Positions 15,777 to 24,589 of a stretch of 64,000 nucleotides of DNA are shown piece after piece. The first letter of the stretch is position 1; the number at the start of each line of letters is the position of its first letter. The notes under the pieces were generated by a model, which saw only the letters and a program-made list of their open reading frames with translations, had not been told where the DNA came from and did no database searches. Source of the DNA: Pseudoclavibacter helvolus (lineage in GTDB: Bacteria > Actinomycetota > Actinomycetes > Actinomycetales > Microbacteriaceae); assembly GCF_014191305.1 (NCBI RefSeq), contig NZ_JACHWJ010000003.1, positions 310,001 to 374,000 of the forward strand, given 5' to 3'. Position numbers and translations under genes: made by a program.

Positions 15777-17021
15777 GTGACCTCCAACTGGGCTGGCAAC
15801 ATCACCTTCGAGGCGGAGCGCGTCGCCGTCCCGGCGAGCACCGCCGAGGTCAGCGAGGTGGTGCGCGCCGCCGTTGCCGCCGGGCAGTCGGTGCGGGCGC
15901 TCGGCAGCGGGCACTCGTTCAATCGGATCGCCGACACGAGCGGGGTGCAGGTCTCGACGCGGGGCCTGCGCAGCCCGCTGCGCATCGACGAGGACCGGCG
16001 CTGGGTGTCGATCGGGGCTGGCACTCGTTACGGCGAGCTCGCGATCGACCTCGCCGAACACGGCCTGGCGCTCGCGAACCTCGCCTCCCTCCCGCACATC
16101 TCCATCGCGGGGGCGGTCGCGACGGGCACCCACGGCTCCGGAAACACCAACCGCAGCCTTGCCGCCGCCGTCGCGGCCATCGAGTTCGTCGCGGGCGACG
16201 GCGAGGTGGTCGTGCTGCAGCGCGGCGACGAGGGCTTCGACGGGGCCGTCGTCTCGCTGGGCGCTCTCGGCGTGGTGACGCGCATCCGCCTCGATGTCGT
16301 GCCTCACTTCGAGGTGCGGCAGCGGGTCTTCGAGAACCTGCCGTTCGCAGCGCTGCTCGAGAACTTCGACGAGATCACGGGCGCCGGCTACAGCGTGAGC
16401 GCCTTCACGACGTGGGCGGAGCCCGAGGTCATCGACCAGGTGTGGGTGAAGCAGCTCGCGAGCGAGCTCTCACCGCGCGACTTCTACGGCGCGATGCCCG
16501 CGACCGAGGCGCTGCACCCCATCCGTGGCATCTCCGCCGTCGCCTGCAGCGAGCAGTTCGGCGTCGCTGGCCCCTGGTACGAGCGTCTGCCGCACTTCAA
16601 GCTCGAGTTCCAGCCCTCCAACGGCGAGGAGCTGCAGAGCGAGTACCTCATCCCACGCCTCCGGGCGCAGGATGCTCTGCTCGCGCTCTCGAGCATCGCC
16701 GACCGTATCCGCCCCCACCTGCTGGTCAACGAGGTGCGCACCATTGCACGCGACTCCCTCTGGCTGAGCCCCATGCACGGCAACGACGCTGTCGGCCTGC
16801 ACTTCACGTGGAAGCAGGACCCGGAGGTCGCGGAGCTGCTGCCGCTGCTCGACGAGATCTTCGAGCCGCTCGGCGGTCGCCCGCACTGGGGTAAGGTCTT
16901 CGACGAGCGAGTTGCCGTCGCTGAGCGGTACCCGCGGTTCGGTGACTTCCGGAAGCTCGTCGAGCGCTACGACCCGAACGGCGTCTTCGCGAACGACTTC
17001 ACGCGGTGCGTGCTGCGGTAG
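15777..17021 (+). CDS. Alditol (xylitol-type) oxidase, FAD-dependent, VAO family
   Basis: A 414-aa flavoprotein oxidising terminal hydroxyls of sugar alcohols with oxygen, giving aldose and hydrogen peroxide. The FAD-binding PCMH half has LGSGHSFN, where the histidine is residue 46 if translation starts at the GTG at 15777. That is the position of the covalent FAD histidine in alditol oxidase AldO, which supports this start over the in-frame ATG at 15738. Next come ASLPHISIAGAVATGTHGSG and a C-terminal HWGKVF ... RYDPNGVFAND typical of the aldonolactone-oxidase branch. No neighbour explains the polyol source. Confidence 0.88.
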   Translation: MTSNWAGNITFEAERVAVPASTAEVSEVVRAAVAAGQSVRALGSGHSFNRIADTSGVQVSTRGLRSPLRIDEDRRWVSIGAGTRYGELAIDLAEHGLALANLASLPHISIAGAVATGTHGSGNTNRSLAAAVAAIEFVAGDGEVVVLQRGDEGFDGAVVSLGALGVVTRIRLDVVPHFEVRQRVFENLPFAALLENFDEITGAGYSVSAFTTWAEPEVIDQVWVKQLASELSPRDFYGAMPATEALHPIRGISAVACSEQFGVAGPWYERLPHFKLEFQPSNGEELQSEYLIPRLRAQDALLALSSIADRIRPHLLVNEVRTIARDSLWLSPMHGNDAVGLHFTWKQDPEVAELLPLLDEIFEPLGGRPHWGKVFDERVAVAERYPRFGDFRKLVERYDPNGVFANDFTRCVLR

Positions 17022-17059
17022 GTCGGCGGCTGGGCGCCGGCCCCGCCAGCGCGCGACGT

Positions 17060-17135
17060 GGCCGACTTGTGTGATCAGACGTGTCATTTGTGGCCCTCGG
17101 GGGTGGATGCGCGCGTTTCGTCCCGGAAGTTGGTC
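17060..17135. repeat. Family A palindromic repeat, degenerate copy A5 (76 bp)
   Basis: Left end GGCCGACTTGTGTGATCAG and right end CCCGGAAGTTGGTC preserve the termini and exact length, but the left arm has several substitutions. The right core GGATGCGCGCGTTTCGTC is clearly related to A2 and A4. It lies between the alditol oxidase and TetR genes, both rightward. Confidence 0.75.
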
Positions 17136-17191
17136 AGAGTCGGGACTGCAGCGAGCTTGATCAGCCTCTGTTGCAATGTCAGTCGATCGTG

Positions 17192-17213
17192 CTAATTTAC
17201 ATTTGTAAATTAG
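17192..17213. promoter_or_regulatory. Operator palindrome of the TetR regulator
   Basis: CTAATTTAC (17192-17200) and GTAAATTAG (17205-17213) are perfect 9-bp inverted repeats separated by ATTT. This AT-rich island is 19 bp before the tetR start and should overlap its promoter, as expected for an autoregulated TetR operator that would also control the YhgE gene. Confidence 0.8.
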
Positions 17214-17231
17214 TTGTGATCGAGGAGAGCA

Positions 17232-17888
17232 ATGACCCAGGAAGATGCGAGGTTCGTCCGCTCGCGGGCGGCGCTCATCGCCGCCGTCGTCGAACTGCTC
17301 GACGAGGGAACCGACGCCGCTCAGCGCAGCATCACTGACATCGTGGGCCGGGCCGGCGTGAGCCGCCCCACGTTCTACAAGCACTTCGACGACACGGCCG
17401 CGCTCATCCGCGAGGCAGCCCTCCGTCGGCTGCAGGCGGCGTTCGAGCGCATCCCGAGCCTCGGCGACGACCCATCGTGGCCGATGTTCGTGCGCGGGAC
17501 GCTTCGCGCACTGCTCCACGAGCTCGCCGCCGACGCCCCCTTCTACCGGGCCGCGCTCGAGACCAGCTTCGGCCTCCTCACGGGCGACGTCATCACGTAC
17601 CTCGCCACGAGGCTCCTCGAGTCTTCGCCGCTCGGCCCGGTCATCCGCCGCCGCCCAGGGCCCGACTCCCCACGGGATCGCGCCGAGTTCCTCGCGGCCG
17701 GCGCCATGTGGCACGTCACGAGGTGGCTCTTCGCTGCCGCCGATTCCGAGGCCGGGAGCGAGAGCTCGGCGGATGCACGCGCATCCATCGACGAGCTCGT
17801 CGAGCGCCTCTCCTCCCTGCTTCTTGCATCCTCCGGCGCGACTGTCGCCGAGCTTGACGCCCTCCGCGTCGAGCACGTTCGCTCATAG
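17232..17888 (+). CDS. TetR/AcrR-family transcriptional regulator
   Basis: A 218-aa regulator. The N-terminal helix-turn-helix is typical (SITDIVGRAGVSRPTFYKHF at about residues 34-53), followed by a variable helical ligand domain. The start ATG at 17232 has GAGGAGAG upstream. The strong palindrome at 17192-17213 is its likely binding site. It lies 14 bp before the YhgE/Pip membrane gene and is almost certainly co-transcribed with it, so it probably controls export or envelope remodelling through that protein. The effector is unknown. Confidence 0.88.
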   Translation: MTQEDARFVRSRAALIAAVVELLDEGTDAAQRSITDIVGRAGVSRPTFYKHFDDTAALIREAALRRLQAAFERIPSLGDDPSWPMFVRGTLRALLHELAADAPFYRAALETSFGLLTGDVITYLATRLLESSPLGPVIRRRPGPDSPRDRAEFLAAGAMWHVTRWLFAAADSEAGSESSADARASIDELVERLSSLLLASSGATVAELDALRVEHVRS

Positions 17889-17902
17889 GACTTCCCACGC
17901 AT

Positions 17903-20383
17903 ATGCGTTCTTTCTCTCTCCTCGATTTCGTGCGCACGCACCGGCGGACGCTCATCGTCATCGTCGGCATCGCGCTCATCCCACTCATCTACGCGGGCTC
18001 GCTCATCTGGTCGAACGAAGACCCGACGCACCGCCTCGACCACATCAACGCGGCCATTGTGAATAGCGACCAGCCCGCGACCCCCGCGACCACGACAGAC
18101 GGAGAGCCCGCCGAGCCCGTCGACCTGGGGGCGACGCTCACCGAGAAGCTCGTCGACAGCACCGAGTCGAACAACTTCAGCTGGCACGAGATGTCGGCGG
18201 ACGAGGCGCAGAGCGCGCTCGAGTCTGGCAAGGTGCTTGCCGTGCTCGACATTCCGGACGGCTTCTCGGCCGCCGCGGTCTCGGCGGGCGGCGACGACCC
18301 GCTGGACGCGGCAATCGCGCGCCTGTCCATCACGACCAACGACGGCGCGAACATCATCGTCGGCAACATCGCGTCGACCGTCGGCACGACCGTCGCCGAC
18401 GAGCTCGCTGCGGAGGTCTCCGATGAGTACCTGCGCAACGTCTACGTGGGGTTCACCGACATCCACGAGAGCGTCTCCGAGGCCGCGGATGGTGCGACCG
18501 AGCTCAACGACGGCGCCGAGCAGGCGCGCACGGGTTCCGGCGAGCTCGTTGTCGGTCTCGGTCAGCTGCGCGCGGGCGGGCTCACGCTCGCCGACGGCAG
18601 CGCGACCCTCGCCGAGGGGGCAACGCAGGTGGACGCTGGTGTGCAGCAGCTGAACACGGGCCTCGCGACCGCGAACTCGGGCGCGCAGGAGCTCAGCACG
18701 GGCGCGGCAACCGCAAACGCGGGAGCCCAGCAGCTGAGCACGGGCGCGGGCTCCGCGAACGAGGGTGCGCAAACGCTCAGCACGAACCTGGCCACGGCGA
18801 GCTCCGGGGCGCAGCTCCTCAGCGCCGGGCTGGCGGAGTTGAACTCGCAGACGACCGACCTGCCTGCGAGCATCACAACGCTGACGACAGGGGCGACGAC
18901 CCTCGACAGCGGCGCGACAGCGCTCGCCGGTGGGCTCGACACAGCGCTTGGATCGGCCGGGACTCTCAACGAGGGCGCAACGAAGCTCGCCACCGGGGCG
19001 GGGGAACTCTCCGGCGGCATCGATGCACTGCTCGCCCAGTACGACTCGCTGTCCGATGCGCAGCGAAAGGAGCTGCTGACGCAGCTCTCTACGTCAGGGC
19101 AGACCCTCGGCGCGAAGGCTGCTGAGCTCTCCGGCGGCACGTCCGCGCTCGTCGGCGACGCCGGCGCGGGCACAGGGCTGAGCTACCTGGAAGCGAAGTC
19201 CACCGAACTCGCGGCCGGCGCCACCCAGCTCTCAAGCGGCGTCTCGCCGCTCAGCGGTAAGATCGACGAGCTCGTCACCGCGGTCTCGACAGCCTCAAGC
19301 AAGTCGGCCGAACTCGCGACCGGAGTCGAGCAGCTCTCGACCGGCGCTTCCACGCTCGCGGCCGGCACGCAGTCGCTCGCCGACGGCGCATCCACGCTCG
19401 CGGCCGGCACGCAGTCGCTCGCCGACGGCGCATCCACGCTCGCGACGGGAACGCAGGCGCTCTCGGAGGGCGCATCCACGCTCGCGCAGTCGACGCCGAA
19501 ACTCGCCTCTGGCGCAGCCGAGCTCTCGTCGGGCGCGACGACGCTCGCCGACGGGACCGCCGACGCCGAGTCGGGCGGCACGAAGCTGAACGACGGCATC
19601 ACGCAGCTCGCCGACGGCAGCAAGACGCTCGCGGACGGCCTCGACGACGGTGTTGCCGACATCCCCAGCTACACGGACGCGCAGGCTGACCACCTCGCCG
19701 GCGTCACATCGACACCCGTCGAAATCACGAAGAACCGCCTCAACGAGGTGCCCGCCTACGGCTACGGCCTCGCGCCGTACTTCATGACGCTCGGCCTCTG
19801 GGTCGGCGCGCTCGCCTACTACCTGATGTTCCCGCCGCTGCGGGAACGACTTGTGCTCGGCCGCCAACCGGCGCTGGTTGTGGCCTTGCGCAGCTTCGCC
19901 CCCGGCGCGATCCTCGGAGCCGCGCAGAGTCTGCTCATGCTCACGATCGTACGCTTCGGCTTGGGGCTCGAGCCCGCGAACACGCTTGGGCTCGTCGCGC
20001 TCGCACTGCTCACGAGCGTTACGTTCGTCGCCGTCAACCAGGCGTTCAACGCGCTGCTCGGCCCTCCCGGCCGTTTCCTCGCACTCATCATGATCGTGCT
20101 CCAGCTCTCTTCCGCCGGCGGCACGTACCCGGTCGAGACGACGCCGGCGTTCTTCCAGCTCATCCACTCGTGGCTGCCGCTGAACTACGCCGTCACCGCG
20201 TTCCGCTCGCTGGTCGCGGGAGGTTCGATCGGCATCGGCGAGGCGTACGGGATGCTCACCGTCTGGCTCGTCGCGGCCCTCACGCTCACGACCCTGTCGA
20301 TCGTCATCAAGCGGCGCCGCGAACGGCTGAAGCCGGCCACTGCACCCGCTGCCGCACACGTCCAGGAAGTCGCCGCGGTCTAG
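17903..20383 (+). CDS. YhgE/Pip-family membrane protein with long repeat domain
   Basis: An 826-aa protein of the YhgE/Pip (phage infection protein) type, related in layout to ABC-2 permeases and ESX-partner Pip proteins. One transmembrane helix lies near residues 18-38. A long extracellular stretch (about 60-610) follows, full of 7- to 14-residue repeats of the form GAxxLSTGA or GASTLAAGTQSLAD, predicted to be helical or coiled. Five or six helices finish the C-terminus (about 625-800). Start ATG at 17903, 14 bp after tetR. In this family the repeats form a rod outside the membrane; transport of a lipid or envelope component is inference. Confidence 0.85.
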   Translation: MRSFSLLDFVRTHRRTLIVIVGIALIPLIYAGSLIWSNEDPTHRLDHINAAIVNSDQPATPATTTDGEPAEPVDLGATLTEKLVDSTESNNFSWHEMSADEAQSALESGKVLAVLDIPDGFSAAAVSAGGDDPLDAAIARLSITTNDGANIIVGNIASTVGTTVADELAAEVSDEYLRNVYVGFTDIHESVSEAADGATELNDGAEQARTGSGELVVGLGQLRAGGLTLADGSATLAEGATQVDAGVQQLNTGLATANSGAQELSTGAATANAGAQQLSTGAGSANEGAQTLSTNLATASSGAQLLSAGLAELNSQTTDLPASITTLTTGATTLDSGATALAGGLDTALGSAGTLNEGATKLATGAGELSGGIDALLAQYDSLSDAQRKELLTQLSTSGQTLGAKAAELSGGTSALVGDAGAGTGLSYLEAKSTELAAGATQLSSGVSPLSGKIDELVTAVSTASSKSAELATGVEQLSTGASTLAAGTQSLADGASTLAAGTQSLADGASTLATGTQALSEGASTLAQSTPKLASGAAELSSGATTLADGTADAESGGTKLNDGITQLADGSKTLADGLDDGVADIPSYTDAQADHLAGVTSTPVEITKNRLNEVPAYGYGLAPYFMTLGLWVGALAYYLMFPPLRERLVLGRQPALVVALRSFAPGAILGAAQSLLMLTIVRFGLGLEPANTLGLVALALLTSVTFVAVNQAFNALLGPPGRFLALIMIVLQLSSAGGTYPVETTPAFFQLIHSWLPLNYAVTAFRSLVAGGSIGIGEAYGMLTVWLVAALTLTTLSIVIKRRRERLKPATAPAAAHVQEVAAV
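19343..19468 (+). repeat. Three tandem 42-bp coding repeats in the YhgE gene
   Basis: Units begin at 19343, 19385 and 19427, with a partial fourth at 19469. The first two are almost identical at the base level and encode the 14-residue unit GASTLAAGTQSLAD. Near-identity in DNA, not only protein, points to recent unit duplication and likely length variation. Confidence 0.9.
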
Positions 20384-20420
20384 CGCTTCCGTGGCGCCAC
20401 GGCGGCGCCACGGCGCCGAC

Positions 20421-20484
20421 TCGGGATGGCTTCCGCATCTCGGGATGGCTTGCAACCCATCCCGAGATGCGGAAGCCATCCCGA
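20421..20484. repeat. Family B palindromic repeat, copy B1 (64 bp), probable bidirectional terminator
   Basis: A perfect 28-bp stem: the left arm starts TCGGGATGGCTTCCGCATCT at 20421 and runs to 20448, the right arm is 20457-20484, and the loop is CTTGCAAC. It lies between the convergent YhgE (ends 20383) and GPP34 (ends 20511) genes. No T-tract follows on either strand, so if it terminates transcription it is not a classic intrinsic terminator. Confidence 0.88.
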
Positions 20485-20510
20485 AACCGCTGCGAGACCT
20501 TCCGCGGGGC

Positions 20511-21230
20511 CTAGCTGTTGGCCGCGTTGGCGGCGACGCTCGCCGCGACTGCGGCGTTGATGGTGATCGCGTTCATAGTGCGCGCGACGGCGGAGCTCGC
20601 CGCGGCGGCGCCCCAGTCGCCCTCCTCGAGGGCCCTGGCGCGGTTGATGACGTCAGTTTCCCAGGGGATCTCCCGATGCAGGGTGGGCAGGGCGCCGCTC
20701 GCCGAGAGGAGCGCGGCGAGGGCGGCCGTGCGAGCGTCGGGCTCTGCGCCGTCGATGAGCACGGCCTGGACACGGCTCATGAGCGCCGCGCGCCGACCGG
20801 TATCGCCTTCGCTGAGGGTGGTGGTCGGGATGAACCCAAACGCCTTGCCCTTCTCGCGCTCCAGGTCGCCGCGGTCGACGAGGCTCTCCAGCAGTTGGCC
20901 GCGCAGGCTCGGCCCGATCGAGGTGAGCATCCCCTGCACTTCGCGGCGCTTGTCCTTCGAGTACTCCCACGCCGTGCGAAGGATCTCGTCGGCCGGCGGG
21001 GTCTCCCCGACGGAGAGAACCAGGGTGCCGCGCAAGCCGGCCTTCTCGATCGCCACCTGGTCGCTCAGCGCCAGCTCGGTGAGCACGGCGCCGCCGAGCA
21101 CGTAGAAGAGCGTTCCTTCGCCGCCGATGGTCCCGTCTTCTGGGCTGAAGAGCAGGAGCAGCAGGTCTTCCGCGAGCAGCGGCTGCGGTTCGGTGCTGGC
21201 GGCGGTCGGGATGCGGTCGGGCTGTTCCAT
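20511..21230 (-). CDS. GPP34-family phosphoprotein (first copy)
   Basis: A 239-aa all-helical protein of the GOLPH3/VPS74 (GPP34) family, whose eukaryotic members bind phosphoinositide membranes. Visible family traits are the LLAEDLLLLLFSPEDGTI opening, then VLGGAVLTELAL and a C-terminal INRARALEEGDWG segment with Ala-rich helices. The start at 21230 has GGGGGACTC before it; an in-frame start at 21269 is less likely. Actinobacteria often carry several GPP34 genes of unknown role. A second, diverged copy is at 28688-29437. Membrane association is inferred from family. Confidence 0.85.
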   Translation of the reverse strand: MEQPDRIPTAASTEPQPLLAEDLLLLLFSPEDGTIGGEGTLFYVLGGAVLTELALSDQVAIEKAGLRGTLVLSVGETPPADEILRTAWEYSKDKRREVQGMLTSIGPSLRGQLLESLVDRGDLEREKGKAFGFIPTTTLSEGDTGRRAALMSRVQAVLIDGAEPDARTAALAALLSASGALPTLHREIPWETDVINRARALEEGDWGAAAASSAVARTMNAITINAAVAASVAANAANS

Positions 21231-21284
21231 GAGTCCCCCGGCTGGTGCTCGAGTCGTCGTGCGCGCCAAGGTAGCACCCGAGCC

Positions 21285-21944
21285 TCAACCCTCCGCGCGG
21301 TCGCCGTAGGCCGTGACGGACAGGAAGCGGGCGGGCAGCTCGATGAGCTCCTCGGGCCCATGAGGCCCCTCGCCGTCGAACTGCAGGGTGTCGCCTGGCC
21401 CCATCTCGTAGCGCGCATCCCCGTGCCCGTAGGCCATGCGGCCCTGGAGCATGTAAAGCAGCTCGGTGCCGGGATGCTGGAAGAGGGGAAACACTTCGCT
21501 CGCCTCGGTGAGGGTTACGAGTACGGCTTCCATACGCTTGTGCTGGCCGCGGAGTGCGCCGAGGAGCTCGTAGAGGTGGCCAGATCGTGAGCCGCGGCGA
21601 ACGATCTGCGCGCCGTGCCCTGCCGGCACGTAAACGGCCTCGCGGTCGGAGTCGACGCCGCGGAAGAGCGCGGTGACGGGCACGTCGAGGCCGTGGGCGA
21701 GGCGGCCGAGGGTGGTGAGGCTGCAGGAGGTGAGGGCGTTCTCGATCTTCGAAAGCATGGCCTTCGAGATGCCGACCTTGTCGGCCATCTCGGCGACGGA
21801 CATGCCGGTGGCGAGCCGGTACGCGCGCACCTGGGCGGCTATGGCGCGCTCGAGGTCGCCCGGCTGCGGGCCGACCGTGGCCGGGTCGATCTCGCGGTGC
21901 ACGGACCCCACGCCGATCTCGTCGTGGTCGTGTGCGTCGCTCAT
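21285..21944 (-). CDS. XRE-family regulator with C-terminal cupin domain
   Basis: A 219-aa regulator with an N-terminal helix-turn-helix at about residues 38-92 (VRAYRLATGMSVAEMADKVG, then MLSKIENALTSCSLTTLGRLA). A cupin_2 beta barrel at about 140-212 has FQHPGTELLYMLQGRMAYGH and MGPGDTLQFDGEGPHGPEEL. This PuuR/SinR-like architecture senses small molecules through the cupin. It is 55 bp upstream of the GPP34 start on the same strand but there is no sign that they share function. Target genes are unknown. Confidence 0.88.
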   Translation of the reverse strand: MSDAHDHDEIGVGSVHREIDPATVGPQPGDLERAIAAQVRAYRLATGMSVAEMADKVGISKAMLSKIENALTSCSLTTLGRLAHGLDVPVTALFRGVDSDREAVYVPAGHGAQIVRRGSRSGHLYELLGALRGQHKRMEAVLVTLTEASEVFPLFQHPGTELLYMLQGRMAYGHGDARYEMGPGDTLQFDGEGPHGPEELIELPARFLSVTAYGDRAEG

Positions 21945-22036
21945 GCAGCCTCCGAGGTTTCGTTCCAGCCTAGCTTCGACGCCCAGCCCGCTCGCGCCGT
22001 TTGGTGCTTGGCGCGCCTGCCCCTAGCGTTGCGAGC

Positions 22037-22591
22037 ATGGGGAAAACGAGGAGAGGCGCCAAACGGGGTTGGCTGTGGCGCGTCGCGCTGAGGGCCGGGC
22101 TCCTCGCGGTCATCGCTGGTTTCCTCGCGTACATGCTGCTCGTCTTCCCGGGCGCGGCAGCCGGCTCCAGCGTCGACCGCGACTCGACCGAGGGTGCTCG
22201 CCTCGCCGGCACGCTCATCGCAGTTGCGTACGCGTGCATCGCCGCAGCGGTTGCGCTCGGCGTGTGGCTGGCGCTCGACGTGACGAGAGCCATCGCGCTC
22301 AGCCTTCGCCCGTCGCTGCTCTGGGTCGCGTCGATCGCGGTCCTGGCGGCATCCGCGTGCGCCGCCCTGAGCGTGGCCGTCATCGTGAACAGTCTTGTCG
22401 CGGGCATCGGGGTCGATGCCGACCAGACCAAGTACTGGGGGAGTACTGGCGCGATCATCGGTGACACCTTCGTGCTTGCGTGCCTCCCGTTCGTACTGGC
22501 GACCGGCGTGGCGCTGGCGTTCTGGACGATCCGCACCGCGACGAAACTTGACCGCCACGCGAAACCCTCGGGGAGTAGCGTGGCTGCGTGA
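22037..22591 (+). CDS. Four-helix membrane protein upstream of ferritin
   Basis: A 184-aa protein with a basic N-terminus (GKTRRGAKRGWLWR) and hydrophobic segments near residues 18-38, 55-78, 93-116 and 137-160. The last bases overlap the ferritin start (GTGA). Translational coupling with ferritin is thus likely. No metal-binding or transport motif stands out, and I do not recognise the family. Confidence 0.7.
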   Translation: MGKTRRGAKRGWLWRVALRAGLLAVIAGFLAYMLLVFPGAAAGSSVDRDSTEGARLAGTLIAVAYACIAAAVALGVWLALDVTRAIALSLRPSLLWVASIAVLAASACAALSVAVIVNSLVAGIGVDADQTKYWGSTGAIIGDTFVLACLPFVLATGVALAFWTIRTATKLDRHAKPSGSSVAA

Positions 22592-23121
22592 CTACGCCTA
22601 CGTTCAATGAGCTTCTGACCACCCAGATCGGCAACGAGTTCGCGGCATCGCAGCAGTACATTGCGATCGCCGTCTGGTTCGACAACCACGACCTCCCGCA
22701 GCTCGCTGCGCACTTCTATCAGCAGTCGGTGGAAGAGCGGAACCACGCGATGATGCTCGTGCAGTACCGCCTCGACCGCGACCTGGGCGTCACGATCCCC
22801 GGCGTCGCGGCCCCGAAGACCGAGTTCGCCGACGTCGTGGAGCCCATCGCGCTTGCCCTCGCGCAGGAGCAGGAGGTGACCTCGCAGATCGAGGCGCTGT
22901 TCCGCGCGGCGCGCGCTGAGGGTGACGCCATCGGTGAGCAGGCGATGCTCTGGTTCCTCAAGGAGCAGGTAGAGGAGGTCGCCTCCATGTCGACGCTCGT
23001 GACGATCGCCAAGCGCGCAGGCGACAACCTGTTCGACATCGAGAACTTCATCGCTCGCGAGACGATCGGTGACGGCGGTCAGGACGCGGATGCTCCTGCC
23101 GCGGCCGGCGGCGCGCTCTAG
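22588..23121 (+). CDS. Ferritin
   Basis: A 177-aa non-haem ferritin, an iron-storing cage protein. Ferroxidase-centre residues appear at the canonical places: Glu17 (IGNEFAASQQY), Glu50 and His53 (EERNHAMML), Glu94 (AQEQEV) and Gln127 (FLKEQVEE). The GTG start at 22588 overlaps the upstream stop by four bases. A low-complexity Ala/Gly tail closes the protein. No methionine haem ligand pattern of bacterioferritin is seen, so a FtnA/BfrB-like ferritin is most likely. Confidence 0.93.
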   Translation: MTTPTFNELLTTQIGNEFAASQQYIAIAVWFDNHDLPQLAAHFYQQSVEERNHAMMLVQYRLDRDLGVTIPGVAAPKTEFADVVEPIALALAQEQEVTSQIEALFRAARAEGDAIGEQAMLWFLKEQVEEVASMSTLVTIAKRAGDNLFDIENFIARETIGDGGQDADAPAAAGGAL

Positions 23122-23184
23122 GCGCTCACCACGACCACCCTCGCCGCCGCCGCTGACGCTCGCCGGCACCGCGCTCCCGCAGGC

Positions 23185-23248
23185 TCGGGATGGCTTCCAC
23201 GCACGCGGATGGCTTGCAAGCCATCCCGAAGCGTGGAAGCCATCCCGA
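23185..23248. repeat. Family B palindromic repeat, copy B2 (64 bp)
   Basis: Outer arms TCGGGATGGCTTCCACGC (23185-23202) and GCGTGGAAGCCATCCCGA (23231-23248) are perfect. The core holds a second palindrome GGATGGCTTGCAAGCCATCC. It lies between the ferritin and Nudix genes, both rightward. The stem differs from B1 by paired (compensating) changes. Confidence 0.88.
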
Positions 23249-23280
23249 AACGAAGGCGCGGGCCCGCGTACCCTGAAGCG

Positions 23281-24000
23281 GTGCATCCCGAATCGACGAC
23301 GAAGGCCGCTCGTGCGCAGCTGACCGAGCTCGCCGAGCGTGTCGCTGCCGGGCGAGAGCCCGCCGTGCCGCTCTCGCCCGTCGACGAGCGGATCGTGCGC
23401 GTCTCACGCTCGGCGGCCGTGCTCATCCTGTTCGGGATGCTCGACTCGCTGCCCAGCGACCGGGACGCGCAGGCCGGCGCCGTCTCGCGAGACCTCGACG
23501 TGCTGCTGCTCGCTCGCGCCTCGACGCTGCGCTCGCATCCGGGGCAGGTCGCGTTCCCCGGCGGTCGTGTCGACCCGGAAGACCGCGATGTGATCGCCGC
23601 CGCGCTGCGGGAGGCTGTCGAGGAGACGGGGCTCGACGCCGACGGTATCGACGTGCTCGGCCCGCTCGAGCCCGTTCCGCTCACATACTCGCGGCACCTC
23701 GTGACGCCCGTGCTCGCCTGGTGGCGGCGCGCGTCAGAGGTGGGAGTCGTGGACGAGGCGGAGTCGGCTGCCGTGTTCCGGGCGCCCGTCGCCGACCTCC
23801 TGAACCCCGCGAACCGCGGCATCACGGTGCTTCGGCGCGACGGGGAGGAGTGGCGCGGCCCCGGCTTCATGGTCAGGAACGACAGCGGCGAGCACCTCGT
23901 GTGGGGCTTCACGGCGATGCTGCTCGACGGCATCTTCGACCGTCTCGGCTGGACCGAGCCGTGGGACGAGTCGCAGGAGTTCGAGCTCCCTGAGGGGTAG
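23281..24000 (+). CDS. Nudix hydrolase, CoA-pyrophosphatase (NudL/YeaB) type
   Basis: A 239-aa hydrolase of nucleoside-diphosphate-linked compounds, probably splitting CoA or its derivatives into phosphopantetheine and 3',5'-ADP. The Nudix box is complete: it starts GGRVDPEDRDVIAAALREAV and ends EETGL, preceded by LRSHPGQVAFP, the CoA-type marker upstream of the box. The start is set at a GTG at 23281 after the family B repeat; an earlier in-frame ATG would run through that repeat. It is not in an evident operon. Confidence 0.88.
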   Translation: MHPESTTKAARAQLTELAERVAAGREPAVPLSPVDERIVRVSRSAAVLILFGMLDSLPSDRDAQAGAVSRDLDVLLLARASTLRSHPGQVAFPGGRVDPEDRDVIAAALREAVEETGLDADGIDVLGPLEPVPLTYSRHLVTPVLAWWRRASEVGVVDEAESAAVFRAPVADLLNPANRGITVLRRDGEEWRGPGFMVRNDSGEHLVWGFTAMLLDGIFDRLGWTEPWDESQEFELPEG

Positions 24001-24025
24001 CTCAGGATCTGAGGTCAGAGGTTGC

Positions 24026-24585
24026 TCAGGCTGTGCCGCCGTTCGCGTAGATGGTCTGGCCGTTGACCCAGCGGCCCGGGCCGGCGAGGAACGCGGTGAC
24101 CTCGGCGATGTCGTCCGGGCTGCCGAGCCTCTCCATGGGGCTCAGCGAGGCGATGTGATCGATGACGCGCTGCGGCTTGCCCTCGAAAAAGAGAGGGGTG
24201 GCTGTCGGGCCGGGCGCGACGGTGTTGACGGTGATGTCTCGGCCGCGCAACTCGCGGGCGAGGATCAGCGCCAGCGACTCGACGGCGGCCTTCGACGCCG
24301 CGTAGGCGCCGTAGCTCGGCATCTGCAGGCGGGTGATCGACGTCGAGAAGTTGATGATCGCGCCCCCTGGTCGCACCGTGCGGGCCGCGAGCTGGTCGAC
24401 GACGAAGGTGCCTCGAACGCTGACGCGCTGGATGCGGTCGAAGGTCTCCAGCTCCATCTCGGCGATGGGGGCGAGTGGCATGATGCCCGCTGTGTGGACG
24501 ACGACGTCGACGCCGCCGAAGTGCTCAGTTGCGGTCTCGAAGAGGGAGGACATCGCCGTCTCGTCGGCGACATCGCGCCGACGGA
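24026..24585 (-). pseudogene. SDR oxidoreductase, N-terminal third deleted
   Basis: Reading leftward, about 175 residues from DVADETAMSSLF to the stop at 24026 are clean SDR sequence: VVHTAGIMP, SYGAYAASK with the catalytic Tyr and Lys, ITVNTVAPGPTATP and a VNGQTIYANGGTA end. The first 60-70 residues with the TGxxxGIG cofactor motif are missing. Upstream of about 24585 the frame turns into unrelated sequence that is the reverse strand of a TetR gene. Without the dinucleotide-binding strand it should be inactive. Confidence 0.8.
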
Positions 24586-24589
24586 GTCG

